A stretch of 64,000 nt of DNA, taken from NCBI RefSeq assembly GCF_000003815.2, contig NC_049979.1:10882471-10946470 (forward strand), written 5' to 3'. The stretch is from Branchiostoma floridae. Lineage: Eukaryota > Chordata > Leptocardii > Amphioxiformes > Branchiostomatidae. Shown here in pieces: positions 25,501 through 38,000 of the stretch (its first letter is position 1; each line of letters begins with the position of its first letter). Under the pieces are notes generated by a model. It was given only the letters and a program-made list of their open reading frames with translations, did no database searches and was not told the origin of the DNA. The translations under genes and the position numbers were made by a program.

Positions 25501-28500
25501 TGGATGTGGGGATGTCTTCTGGACATGCTCCTCCCTCCCGGGACAGAAATTTGCTTGTTTGGAATGGGAAGGACAAAAATTTCACCCAGTGCATCCAAAA
25601 ATGTGACAAGGGATAGATGTGACTTTGTGACAAGAAATAGATGAAAATGTGACAGATTCAAGGAAGAAAATTAACAACACGGGCTTCAGAATAACAAGGA
25701 ACAATGAGTGGGATGGTAAAAATTGAAGCTGGAGACAGCCCTGAATACTCTTTATTACTCTTTCATTTAATGTAGAATAAAGATACACAGGTAAGAAGAA
25801 AAACAACTCAGCTTGAAGTAGAAGTTTCAAGGCTGACAGAATCGTGATGAAAAGAAGGTACTTGAACATTGTGCATTTGTGAGAAATGGATTTGCTATTT
25901 TGTAACATAGAAAATGATATGGATATGAATGAAAACCTGGACAAAACTCCTTCAAAACAATGCGTTATGATATACAACAGTGCATATAAGTCATGAATAT
26001 CCAATACCTGACATGTAATAAAAGTTTACTTTGGTTCCTTAATTTTTTGTGTAGAGCGAGGCAACTATCTACGACCACATTATTACCATCATGGCAGACA
26101 AGTACACACCAACTGATGATGACGCCCTTACAACAGGTATGAATCGCACAGACTTTTTCTCTGCAAGATTGCTAATCATGTGTTCCAACTACATAAGGAA
26201 GGAAAGAGAGAATCCATAGATTTACAGGCAGTGAAGAAGCCTGACAGTGTCTTTCTTTCCTCCCACACATTTTGAAAATGTAAAATGTACTTACTTCTGC
26301 TTTGCACTTTTATGTGCCTCAGCACAACTACACTTTGTGTACGAATATCACTGGATAATCTTCAAGCAGATGAATTGATTAGGTTCATTTTGTTGGACAT
26401 GCAGCTTTTTCCGTGATTCTACAGCTATTCTAATGGTGTGCAATTTCTTAAGGCTGTACCATTAGGAAAAAAGCCGTAGAAACCAACAGACCAACAGAAT
26501 TACTCCGCTTAGAGTTTAACGTTAACCTACGTTTCTGGTCAGACACAAATGTCCAGTAGATACAGCAGTAGATATACCACCCACCTGTACTTAGCTCCAA
26601 GTGTACGCTGCTGTCGGCCGTGTGAGCCTGTCTCTGCAGACAGAGCCAATAGGGTTGGGACTGACCTTCTGAGCTGACGCACGAGTATAAACTAACCTTT
26701 ACACATGGCCGGGCTTTTATCTGCAGCCTTTAATGTGTGGAATGGCTCCGGGCTAGGTTGATGGGTGTTTACGTGTGGTATCTGACACCTAGAACCTTTG
26801 TTCAATTTTGGGAGTTGGCATTTCCTCGTCTGAATACGGGGATATATTCGGAATGCGTTGACGTGGTACCTCTGATTACAGAGAAGATAGTCCTCTTTAA
26901 TTTAGTGGATAAAGTTCTTGTTTTGACTGTCCTGATTTTAGGACCTGCCTCCTGGCAGAGTTCTTTGTTATGATAGGACATTGTGACGTGGATCCTGAGT
27001 ATGGTTTAACAATGTTTCCACAAACCATTTATTTAGCTTCACAAGTCAGCAACAATGCATGGTAGACTGTCAAGAACTGGCAAAGAAAACATTCATACCT
27101 GTGACACAAGCAGTGCTCCTAAACCTAAATCAAGTGTAAAAAAAAAACTTTTGGTTTGTGCACTGCACTGATTTAAGGAAAATATGTTTGTAATGTAGAA
27201 ATTTCACTACCAGTACTTTTGCAATGTGGAGAAGAGTTATGTTTTTAGACTCCATGTCTTCATCCATATGCTAGAAATATTACACACTACTTTCAGGTAG
27301 TCAGCCAGCCACGTTTTTCAGAAATTGTTACAGTCGGTATGATATTATGAAGGGAAGGCCTGAGACAAAGTGAAGGCTGAATTGTTATTTTTCTGACTAT
27401 GCAATGCAGTGTAGAAGTTTCATGTTCAAACTTAATTGTGCAGTCATTGAGACTTAATCGGGTTGATTTTGCACAGTACATTTTTTCAAACATAATGATT
27501 AAACTTCTATTTAAGCAACAATATCTAAATGACTTAGCATTTTTCATATAGAAAAAGAAAATGACACTCATGTATATTGCTCGTATACGATATACTTTCT
27601 GATATTCTGTTCAACCATGCTGACTTGTTTCCGTCTGTGTCAGGTGAGATCAGCCCAGTGGAGGGCACCCTGTGGGACCTGCGTGAGGGGGTGAGGATGG
27701 GCGACCGTGTCAACTCCGTCCCAGGGAAGGCACCTGGCTACGACCAGAACTTCTGCATCACACAGCCGGGAGACAACCAGCTGTGTGCCAGGTCAGTTCC
27801 AACACTGGAAGCCTCCACCAGGCTACACACATCAGCCACGACTTTGAAAAAGTGTTTTAAAGATATTTCAAATGAAACACTGCCCCCACGTATGCACAGA
27901 GTTGAGATTCAGGAGTGTATGGGATGTCACATATCGGAGATGTTTTTGAACACCTTTTGTTAAAAGTGGCTGGTAATCAATATGTATGTAGGCATGCATA
28001 GCAGATAAATGGTAATGAATTTAGATTTTTGGTCCTTTAGGTTTGGGATGATATACATTGCTGTAATGGCTGTAGAACTAACGCTCAGGTATAAGAAAAA
28101 TGACACTGCTCAGGCAATGTGTTGCAGACTCGTCTCCTTCATCTATGTGCCAAACCTCAATAAGTTGAAGGCTTTCATCTTGGTACAGGTGACACAGGTG
28201 GCTTGCACACACTTACTCACTGTCCAGTTCACCTGTTACTAGTATTCCTGGTCACGCACATAGATGTGGTGCTTGGTGGCAGACTGCCAGGGTGAACTTG
28301 GATTCCTATAGTATGGTTAACAAACATCCTGCCAATTCTGATTGATACGTGTGTATCTTTATTGTTGTTATCATTATCATTCACTCACTCTCTGCACAAA
28401 TACATTGTAAGACATGTTAAGGAAGTTGTCCTGTTCTTTTCAATATCAATGATTTATTCAGTAGTGACCTCGCGGGTATGAGACAACCTGAATTGCGTCC

Positions 28501-30236
28501 TTATCAACTGGTACAATTACAGTATATTAACTGCTTAAAGCTTAGCTTAAAATGTTCAGCTCGTCATTGCACAGGTAAAATCTTTTCATAGTTTTGCATT
28601 GTCCAGGTCCATATTACGGTTAAATCATGTAGATATTACTGTTTAATTGTCTTGTTGTGATTTTCAAATTGTGTATTTGTTTGCTTGGTTCCTGCAGGGC
28701 CCAGCATCCAGCCAGTGGCCGGACTATGGAGGTGCGGACGAACCAGCCCGGGGTGCAGTTCTACACGGCCAGCTACCTGGATGGGACGCTGGCTGGCAAG
28801 GGTGGGGCCAAGTACAACAAACATGCAGGCTTTTGTCTGGAAACCCAGGTCTACCCTGATGCCATCAACAAAGTGAGCTCTGTTGTCTTTGTTCGGGTTT
28901 GGAGTCACGCCTTTGTTATTAGGAGACTCACAACAATAGGGATAGGCACTGTCATTCTATTAATATCTCTGAAGCTGAAGTTTTGTAGTCTTCTTTGTTT
29001 AACTTTGAAGTCATGCCTTTGTTATTTGCAGACACGTAGATAGGTGTAGGCATGACATAGATCTCACCAATTTTTTTTTCATAGGCTAATGCTAGATTGT
29101 TGTGTTCCCTTGAAGATAGAATCTGCCTGGACAAAAACTATTATTCATGTTGGCACCAACATTGTATTGGATCTTACTGTGGGATTAAACTTCATCACTT
29201 AGCAGTAAATTGGGTAATGAATGCCTCTAGGGCATTTTAAAAGTCTGCTATGTTAAAGTTGTAATCAGGTGATAAGTGATGTTGGTATCCACATGGGGGC
29301 CCCACTAATCACAACCTTCAAAACTTCAGAGAGCTAGAGCTCCTCTTTTGCAATCTTTCATATTCTTTTGCTGCTTGTCTAAAGTTTTTGATCCTTTATT
29401 TACATTGGGGTATCTTGCAGCCTGCTGGCTGAATTGCATACTCATGACAATCAGACTACTTAAAGACGTTGCATCACACATAAAACTTACTTCTTATTCT
29501 CGTTCTAATATTAAGACTTATTCTGAAATGTTTGTTAGTAGCGTGCGGTAGTTGTGCATTGTACACTACATTTATTTATTTATTTATTTATTTATTTAGG
29601 GTAGTCCCTTCAGTTAACGTGGTAACTGATTTCCAAGGGAGCCCTATAACAATAATAATAACTCAAAGTACAAAAGATAACTACAAACATAGGATTGAAC
29701 ATAACAAAGCAATAATCCAATTCGGGTTTGTAAATCATACAAGCAACTTAGGAAAACTCAAAAGAATAACAACTCATACTTAATAACAAAAACAAATCAA
29801 GATCACAAACTCATAGGGGCATTGGACGGTCATTGCGGTCAGAGGTCAGATGTCAGTGCCATTTGTCCTGATCAATCGGACTGAACATAAGAAAGAATAA
29901 TCCAATTCGGATCAGTAAATCATATACGCAACTTACTAATAACAACTCATACACAATAACAATGAATGTGTTACATCATCATCATCATCTGATGAAGTTG
30001 GAGCACATATCAGTTAAGTCCTCTTACAGACCTTGTCGATAACATACCATGTATGAGGTTCTTCCCATGTAGACATGTCTCAGTTTCAGTCAGTTTCTGG
30101 TATGAGGTACATTTTGTATCTTACCTACTGAATGTGTTGTCACTGCCTCCCTGTCCAGCCCCACTTCCCCAGCAGTGTGCTGCGCCCAGGCGAGACGTAC
30201 CACCACCACACCTCCTACAAGTTTGTGCTGGGGTAG
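22512..30236 (+). CDS. GALM: Galactose mutarotase (aldose 1-epimerase), complete, seven exons
   Basis: Cytosolic enzyme that interconverts alpha- and beta-galactose and feeds the Leloir pathway. Exons: 22512-22704, 24211-24365, 25280-25489, 26055-26136, 27644-27791, 28698-28872, 30159-30236. All use GT-AG signals and join in frame to a stop at 30234-30236, giving 346 residues, about the length of human GALM (342). Family landmarks in order: [39 protein letters not shown] (catalytic His), [21 protein letters not shown] (second catalytic His), PGYDQNFC, and FCLETQ (catalytic Glu). All three catalytic positions are kept, so the enzyme should be active. It lies head-to-head with the hnRNP L gene. 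Introns hold dispersed repeats only. Confidence 0.96.
25097..25219. repeat. Dispersed repeat family B, copy 1 (TCAACTGG...TTTTATACCCTAAC)
   Basis: Contains TCAACTGAAGTCTTGGACAG, GACATTTCATGTAGCGTCCA and a GGCAGTTTTTATACCCTAAC end. Related copies are at 37499-37618 and, partially, at 30893-30975 and 34533-34575. Nature unknown. Confidence 0.5.
25507..25743. repeat. Interspersed element with CTGGAGACAGCCCTG end (copy 3)
   Basis: Begins 17 bp after the donor of GALM exon 3 and ends AAGCTGGAGACAGCCCTG. Contains GGACAAAAATTTCACCC, the shared interior motif of this family. Confidence 0.55.
29568..29598. repeat. Simple repeat (TTTA)n
   Basis: About seven tandem TTTA units. It is followed by two diverged direct copies (from about 29693 and 29880) of a segment containing AATAATCCAATTCGG. 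Confidence 0.8.
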
Positions 30237-32522
30237 AGATGCTGCCTCGTCCAGACTGCTACATGTGTGCTGCTTTAATCAGGAACCCTCAAATACACCA
30301 ATGTGCCTTCAATAAGTCAGAATATCCTGCCAAACTTTGTCTCAGAGGATCAAGCAAACAGTATATCTTGGCCCCCCATGTATGGCAACGGGCCACAGAA
30401 AATGTCAGCCAGTCTCAAAATGACCATAAAAACTGTGGGAGGTACATTTTGTACATCTGGACTTGAATAGATATTTCTTTCTTGATAATGTTCCCCATTG
30501 CGTACCAGAATATCCTGTGGACAAGCCAACAGCAGATTTTGGTAGCAGGTAGAAAGACTGCTGTAAAAGGGGAAATTGTTGCAGAGATTTTTTGTTACGG
30601 CTTTCACTGAACCAATATGAAAATTTTTGTTCCATCTTCTGCCTGCCGTCACCTTTGTCTCAATAGCAAACCTAAAACCGCCACAAACTAAATTTGCTCC
30701 TACTGCAAAATTAAATCCCCAGAAACAATTTCCCTTTTACAGTATAGTGTGCATTACACGCATCATTTTGTATAGATTCACACTTAGTAGTTTGGGCTTG
30801 GCCATCTGGAAAAGCTTTATTTCAAAGTTCAACCCTTTAATATTGAGTTGTGATTTGCTGCCAACATTTCTGCAACATATACCTACTAGTCAGGGGGACA
30901 GTTACTCAAGCAGCTGGATAGATTTTGAAAAGGGACAGACATGCAAGGTAGCATCCAGTACCTTTCTTCAGTGGCATTAAGCATGATCTGTAGATCAACA
31001 CTAAAAACTAAACACTATGATTGTATGAATTGATATTTAGATAAGGAACTGGAGGAACTGTTCACGGTTTGATTAGTTTGCAGTAAAAGCAGTAGTATTC
31101 AGCATTTGATCATACTGCTGCTGGGATCCCTGACACGGGAAGGTCTGTCTTCACACCATGCTTCCAAGTGGCTCTGTCCAGCGGGTCACATATATAACAT
31201 ACAAATATTTCACAATTTCCAGTATTAGATTGAAATCAGTGCAATGACAGACAGATTCGTATGAGAATGAATCTTGCAAAAGAATCTAAGAAAAGTAGTG
31301 ATACAAAAAAGCAGATGGCTGTACCTTTTTCGATGTACGTTAAGCTTTAAATCAATGCTATGCATCAATTTCTAAGCAAACCATTTGTAAAATAATTATC
31401 AGCACAAATAAGTGGGGCCAAGATGTAATAGTAACATTTATGATATATTTATCATCCATATGATGACAAAACATTCCTTAAAAGATGGCTGCCTAGTTGC
31501 AATCCAAAAAATGTTGTGCGATATTTGTTATTGATGAAATTAGATGATTCTCAGTATGGCTATAAGCCACAATCATTGACTCTCTTCTGTAAGATGAAAG
31601 GTTTGTGCAATGGAAATGAAGCTGCTATAAGGAGATATCTGATTACAAACTCAGGATGAAGAACAATATACTTTTTGATAAATGGTTTGATATGATGAAT
31701 AAAGGGATTATGTCTTTATTGTTTGATGGCACACGTCACACTGCTTGATTGAAAGTGTGGTTTTGGGATGTGTAAAGGCCGATTAAAAATGTTATGTCAC
31801 AACTGAGCTCTAACCAGTACATACAAATCACACCAGAAATTTTTTGCAACAGGAAATGACAGCAGATGACAGGTTGAAGATTTGGAATTGCAAATATGAT
31901 GGTTGAAAATGTTCCATGTCTTCTTTTCTTTTGGTGACAACGCTGCACTGAGTAGCCTCCATAGCAGGCTCTCTATGGACTTTTTTGGCACTTTTGCTGG
32001 CCATTTCTTTTTGTACTGGGTCGCTGATTGCTGGCTGAGGGCAATTTGTAAAAGTACCCTCTTCCAGCATACAGTGCAGCAGCGTTGCCTATCGACATGA
32101 TTATGTACTGCAGGTAAGTGTCCACTGTCTTCGCCACCTGCCAGACAGGTTTAAATGTCTCGTACCCCCTTGGTACCGCATACCGGTACGCAGCACAAAT
32201 GAAAACCATTTTTTTTTTTGGAAACAGTTAACAGTTAAATCAATTTTCGTGGTTATCGCGACACTCCGTTCCCAGGTGGACGGCCTCTTGGCTGAGGTCT
32301 GGCGGAAACGCTGCTACCTGGTCTTCCCAGACGTTCTTCATCATCATCATTTGTTATCCTTTGACGTTCTAGATGGAAGAAAATTTGACTGTTCATTCCT
32401 TCAGACCTTTTTAGTGCTTAGTGGCACATAAGACCACATGTTTCCTTGCTCCTTTCCGATATGTCCTGATCCCGCGACGTTTAACCGGCTTCTTCCCAGT
32501 TTGAACAAAATTAATTGGAACT
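30237..32522. other. Intergenic stretch downstream of GALM
   Basis: Holds the GALM 3' untranslated region and repeat fragments (30893-30975 and 31098-31145). A possible poly(A) signal AATAAA lies near 31697. On the minus strand around 31830-32209 there are two overlapping open frames with some hydrophobic and basic stretches, but no family match and no consistent splice plan. I see no supported gene. Confidence 0.4.
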
Positions 32523-32764
32523 GTGACGTTGCTACCACAGTACCATGTACCAGCTGAGCCAAAGCCCCGATGCAGCGTTCTGTGTATGTCTTTAGATTAT
32601 GTATGGCGGGGGTTAGCGCGAACGCAGACCCCCACTATCAGAAATTCCGCAGCCGAGTTACCCGCGTTTGGGGTAATCGCAGGGGTCAACCCAGGCCGAC
32701 AGTGCAATGGTCAGGCCTCGCCCTGGACAGTCGCCGTGCGTGATCAGCGTACTATCTATGCCAG
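32523..32764 (+). other. Uncertain open exon candidate with strong donor
   Basis: A CpG-rich open segment of 80 codons (ending ...VAVRDQRTIYAR) runs into a perfect donor, GCCAG|GTAAGT, and is followed by a CRE-type TGACGTCA at 32772-32779. No domain is recognised. It might be a 5' exon of the next gene, a promoter-associated transcript or a repeat. Unresolved. Confidence 0.25.
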
Positions 32765-33881
32765 GTAAGTATGACGTCATGAGGTCGGCACACGCACCTA
32801 GCCAAGACAACTTTATCTTTTCATTGTGGTTATCTTCACAAAATGAAGTCTGTAGATAACGGTTGTATGTGATACAAAATCATAAAGGAAATAACGATTT
32901 TAAATCTTCAGTTTGAAAAGTGCACAACTTTTTGGAGCTCGAGAAAAATGATCATAATTTTCGACGTCGCAAAAAAAAGAAACGTTTACGTCTGTGATTT
33001 ATCATTAACATAATTATCTACCTTGCCAATGACGCCTCATGATCATAATCATTGGTGACGTCATTACATCACCTATGGGCATGATACAGTAGTGAGCAGA
33101 TCAGGACCAGTACGCTGACGGGACTAGCAGAGAACCCCAGTCCATTATGCTCGTGATGAGGGATGCTCTATACCAGCCTCCCACCAAAATAAAGTAAACT
33201 AATTTTTTTGCACAAAGATGAGAACATAATATATCTATGTACAGCCGTATATCTCGGTGTAACGCACCTGCTTTGCAGGCAGGCGGTGCGACAGCAGTAG
33301 CTTATATTACCAAAAGCTCCTTGATATTACTGAGCGACCTGTCAAACCAAGGACGTCATTGTCACACCAAACATTTGCACGTCTAATCTCGAACGTTATT
33401 TGGAACTATCTAGTGAGGATGCCCCCTTTTGAAAACAACACAAGACAACATGTGGGGAACAACACTCATAGATACATTCCCACATGCATGTATAGGCTCG
33501 AAAAAAACGCTCGTCACAAATATACATTGGCGCCTTCGTCAGAGAATTGCAGCGAAAATGTTATTACATTTCTATTGTCATAGAAAACAGGTCAACCGTT
33601 TAGATCATAACAAGCATTCCGTGTTGCCGTCAAACCTGTCATTGTCTGTTTGCCTGTGGCAGGGGCTCGCCTATTCACCAGTCACGCCAGTGTGGGACTG
33701 TTTGGGTATTTGCATTTGTCGCCTAGGCAACACGCCCCCTGGATTATCCAGGTGTGTTACTGCAGGTGAATCGGCACAGGTAACGTGGGGACAAGAAACT
33801 AGACAGAGAAAGGGATAGTGTAGCCGAATTTGGCCATATTGTTGAACAAGTCGACGTCGCTGATTATATCATGTATTGAAT

Positions 33882-33958
33882 ATGGCACGTCTGGGATTGA
33901 GCGAAAGAATCGTGTCAGAAGACACCCTGGTCATCTGCGGAGCTGTGTACAATACGAG
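33882..33958 (+). other. Candidate alternative first coding exon of the NHR-Roc-COR gene
   Basis: ATG opens a 77-nt segment encoding MARLGLSERIVSEDTLVICG and five more residues, with a strong donor (ACGAG|GTAAGG). Its phase (2) would be compatible with a weak acceptor at about 35045 that is in frame with the NHR start. The acceptor lacks a good pyrimidine tract, so use of this exon is speculative. Confidence 0.3.
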
Positions 33959-35069
33959 GTAAGGCTCGATAGAATCGGCTGAAACACACCCACTGCAATG
34001 TTAATAGACATTGGGACAGTATTGTGTTTTAACTATAGTTCTAATGTGAACTATTATGTTGACGGGTGGATATTTTCTCAGTCTGGGTAGCGTTTGTCAG
34101 AGCAAAGCGAACATCCAAGCCCTTTCGATCTCACGTTTCGTGGATCATAATTAGGCCATGAATAGAACAGGTGTCATGGCGGCTGTCTATGACAGGATGT
34201 ACAGGATGACCAAACTGATGTAATCCCTCTCACACACATATGCTATCTCCACAAAGTACTGATTTTCCTCTTCGCGAGACAACTGCCACTTGGGCCAGGA
34301 GAGATTATCAACATATCCATTAAGTCATAAACGACCACACTAAACTGCTAGGTGACGAGGCATTTCTATTGTCCGAACAAAGTTCACCATCTTGTAGTAT
34401 TTGCACGCAGTAACTAATCTGTTATGGCAATTATCGTGCACAGTGATTTTGTCGATGTATGAAATAATATACATTTATTTTTATCCATTCGTCGATAAAG
34501 ATAAGATATCGAGGTAGCAGGATATATTAGCAGTTCATTCAACTGGATATGATTTTTTTTTCAAAACCATATCAAGCTGCTTGAGTCAATGCTATTTGGC
34601 ATACCTTTATTCATTGTTGTGACATTTATTGTTTTTGATACACATGTATGTGTTTCTTTCGATCATTTTTATTCGATAATTGAGCAAAGAAAATAATGTT
34701 TTACACAGATAGAAGTTTAGTCAGGCACGTATATTGATGTGTCCTCAAATTCACCAATTTTTATTGCTGTCGGATATCATGAAATATTTATTACACAAAG
34801 CCAATCTTTCGTTCACTCGTCATGCAGACAATTAACTATGATATGAATTATGATTTACTCCAGTGATTCCATGTGAACATCATCTTGACGACACGACAGA
34901 AGCCAGCCAGAAAGATGAATGATTTCACCCGTTTCTTCGTGCCATAACCTTCGGTTCAAATATCTGATGACTAGAAGTACTGTTTCTACAACTTGCTGAA
35001 GACTTATTCCGGTGATAACTGATATCAGCGTGATCTACCAACCGGAGTCTGTGTGGAGCACGCATAACG
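33959..35069. other. Gene-poor stretch upstream of the NHR exon
   Basis: AT-rich, with a fragment of repeat family B (TTCAACTGGATATGATTTTT near 34535). It contains the region upstream of the 35070 start codon. No TATA box or other clear core promoter is seen. Confidence 0.4.
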
Positions 35070-38000
35070 ATGTATTTCCACACCGTGCACGGCACTGCCA
35101 TCACCCTGTCGGGCGACAGGCTGACGGCTACGCGGGGAGACGGCTTCTGTAACGGCATCACCTTCAGCGCCGCCCCCATGGAAGTCGGCGAGGAGATCTC
35201 GATCGAGTTCGTCTCGACGACGTCGTCCTGGAGCGGCGTCTTGCGCTTCGGAGCCACCTCGGTGGACCCGGGCACGTGGAAACAGGAGGACCTGCCGAGG
35301 TACGCCGTGCCTGACCTCACCAACAAGGAAGGCTACTGGGCGAAGGCGATGCCTGAGAACCATTGTGAGCCAGGGAACCTGATGACGTTTCACGTGGACG
35401 CTCAGGGAAACCTGAGGTACTCCGTGAACAATGACGACAAGGGAGTGTTCCTCTCCGGGCTGCCCACCGAAGTACAGCTGTGGGCGCTGCTGGACGTGTA
35501 CGGGGTGACCACCTCCATCAAGTTTGTCAGTACCGGTGAGTTCTCCATTTTTTTCAATCTTCGCAAAGAGGTCTATGTTGTCGATGCTGTTTGTATGTGT
35601 GTTTGTGTGTGTGTGTTGGTGCCTTAATACTTTTTGGGAGTCCAAAACTAAAACAATAGATAAACCCGAATAATTCCCCCCTTGACAGTGATGTTGCTCC
35701 GATCCTTACAGATGATGTCCCCACTGAGATCCTTGCGCGCGGCCCACACGCCCTGAAGGCGTTCAAGGAGGCGGCCAGCTCGGGCACCAAGCCGGTGTTC
35801 CGCACCCGCCTCATGCTGGTCGGGCAGGACAGGGTCGGCAAGACTAGCCTCAAGAAGTCGCTCACGGGGCAGACGTAAGTAACGGGACGACAGACGTTAT
35901 TCCGAGGTTAAACGTCTATACCCACTTTTGTAAACAGTTAATCAGACTGGTAAATTAATGGTTAACAAACTTCTTTGCACACACAACCACACAACGGGAA
36001 ATGTGTTTGATGGTCCACCGAAACTGCTACAGGTGAAAAACATTGGTTGACTTTAAATGAAAACTTTGTGTACCAATATTTTATCCTGCACTACATCCTG
36101 AAGCACTGCATACCAGCTATACCAAGACATCTTTTCCTTCCTCAGGTACGACTCTGGAGAGATCAGCACGGACGGAATCGACACCGCGGACGCCTGTGAG
36201 ATCAACGTGCAGGACGCGACTTCCTGGAAGGTCCACGGCAACCAGGAAGACTCAGACTCAAAGAAGAAAGGCGTGCTGGGTAAGTACGGTATCCGTAGCA
36301 CCGTCCAAGGCGTCACACTACACGGAAATAGCTTACCCTACGAGTCTGCGAGCTCAAAAGGAGAAGTTTCGGTTGTTATACTGCCGGTGTCCTATCGTTT
36401 ACTGAAACCAAGGAGATTTTTTAACCTCCTTGCTGAAACTGAGCAATGTTAGGGATTAGCAAACGTTAGCAGGCCACCGAGTCCTGTCATTGCACGGTGG
36501 ATTTTAAGGCAAAAATACATTCGACTCTGTGGTGATTTTGATATTCGATGACCTTCTGGCGATCAAAAAATTCGACCGAATGTCATTACCTGTGTGGCGC
36601 CGGTTTTCTGACTCTGCACACAGAAGTAGGTAATGACTCTACAGAGCGGGCAGTGAGAGATCACGTATACATACCACTGTTCGCTTGTGCTGAAATTCTA
36701 CCATGTTATTTTCCCCAGACGGATCGTTTGGAGTGGAGGAGGAGTACGCCCAGGCGGTGGCGCACAACATCGTCAAGGCGCTGGTAGCTGAGAGGAGGAA
36801 GAACAAGGACACGGAGGAGCCCGCCAAGAAAGCGAACATTTCGAAGGGCCCCGTCAAGAGCACCGAAAACGCAACAAGCAATGATGATGACGAGAAACCG
36901 GTGGATACAGACCAAATCGTCGAGGTATTCATTGTATTTTTGTCCGATGATGATATCTAGCCCCCATACATGTACATTTGAAACAAGACATTGGAATTCA
37001 GCACAATCGTGAATTCTACAGGAACAGATTGGATTCGGAGCCTCTCCTAGGACGTATTGGAATCGGGATCAATTCTTGGACAATCTGCGATTCTACTAGT
37101 ATAGATTGGGTTAGGGTTAGTACAGCTAGGCTAACCTTAGCCTCAATCCTATCTAAACTACTACTGGTAGAATCGCGAATTGTCCTAGGATCCCAAGCGC
37201 AATCAAATTAAGATAGATTCTAGTTTGTCATAGGACAGATTGCGCTCGCGGACTGCCCTAGGATAAGTCTGTAGATCTGCATTACAACTTTCAGCCCAGC
37301 ACTGGTGCGTTGTGGCTAAAATAATCATGGTGTCGAGCTGCTTGCCCAGACTAACTTAACCCAACTTCTCCGAGTGTTTCCGTCCTAACTGATGTTCTGT
37401 AACTCCCGTGCCTGTTGGTCTTCATTGGTTCGTCGACGTCGCAAATACTTGTGTTTGGGTAATATAGGGCACAACATTGTGATTACAACTGTCGTTTACT
37501 CAATCAACTGGATATGATTTTCAAACGGCAAGACATTTCAGCTAGCATTCACTACCTGCCGCAACACCGGGAACACCGATGAAATCTTGTTGTAGAGCAG
37601 GTTTTATACCCTAACTGTAAATTAAACGGATGATATAAGTCGTATACTCACTATCGTTTTATACCAACAGGTGTACAACAAGCCCCCCGAGCACACTGAG
37701 ATCTCCCTGAAGGATAACGACCTGCTGAAGGACATGCCAGCCCGCGTGGTGGAGCTGGTGACGGGCCTGCTGACGGAGGCGGAGGAACACGGGATGGAGC
37801 ACAAACCTGCCGAGGAGGCCACCAGGCCCAGCATCATCATGAAGATATGGGACTTCGCCGGGCAGTCTGTGTACTACACCACACACCAGGTAATGTTTCA
37901 GTCCGTGTAGTACACCGCACACCAGGTAATGTTTCAGTCCGTGTAGTACACCGCACACCAGGTAACGTTTCAGTCCGTGTACTACACCACACATCAGGTA

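Noticed and set aside
29568-29980. A CRISPR-like array from the repeated AATAATCCAATTCGG segments and short repeats
   Set aside because: Only two diverged copies at uneven spacing beside a TTTA microsatellite; the genome is eukaryotic.
31828-32209. Minus-strand open frames between GALM and the TIR gene as a small membrane protein gene
   Set aside because: Overlapping frames, no family match, no convincing acceptor/donor set, and composition similar to neighbouring intergenic DNA.
33262-33292. Hairpin CGCACCTGC...GGCAGGCGGTGCG as a tRNA or structured RNA
   Set aside because: A single stem with no anticodon or T-arm pattern; could be chance in CpG-rich DNA.
35070-35627. Stand-alone NHR-domain gene ending at 35627
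   Set aside because: The frame reads through a good donor at 35536 into microsatellite DNA. Splicing to 35712 keeps frame and leads directly to the Roc P-loop.
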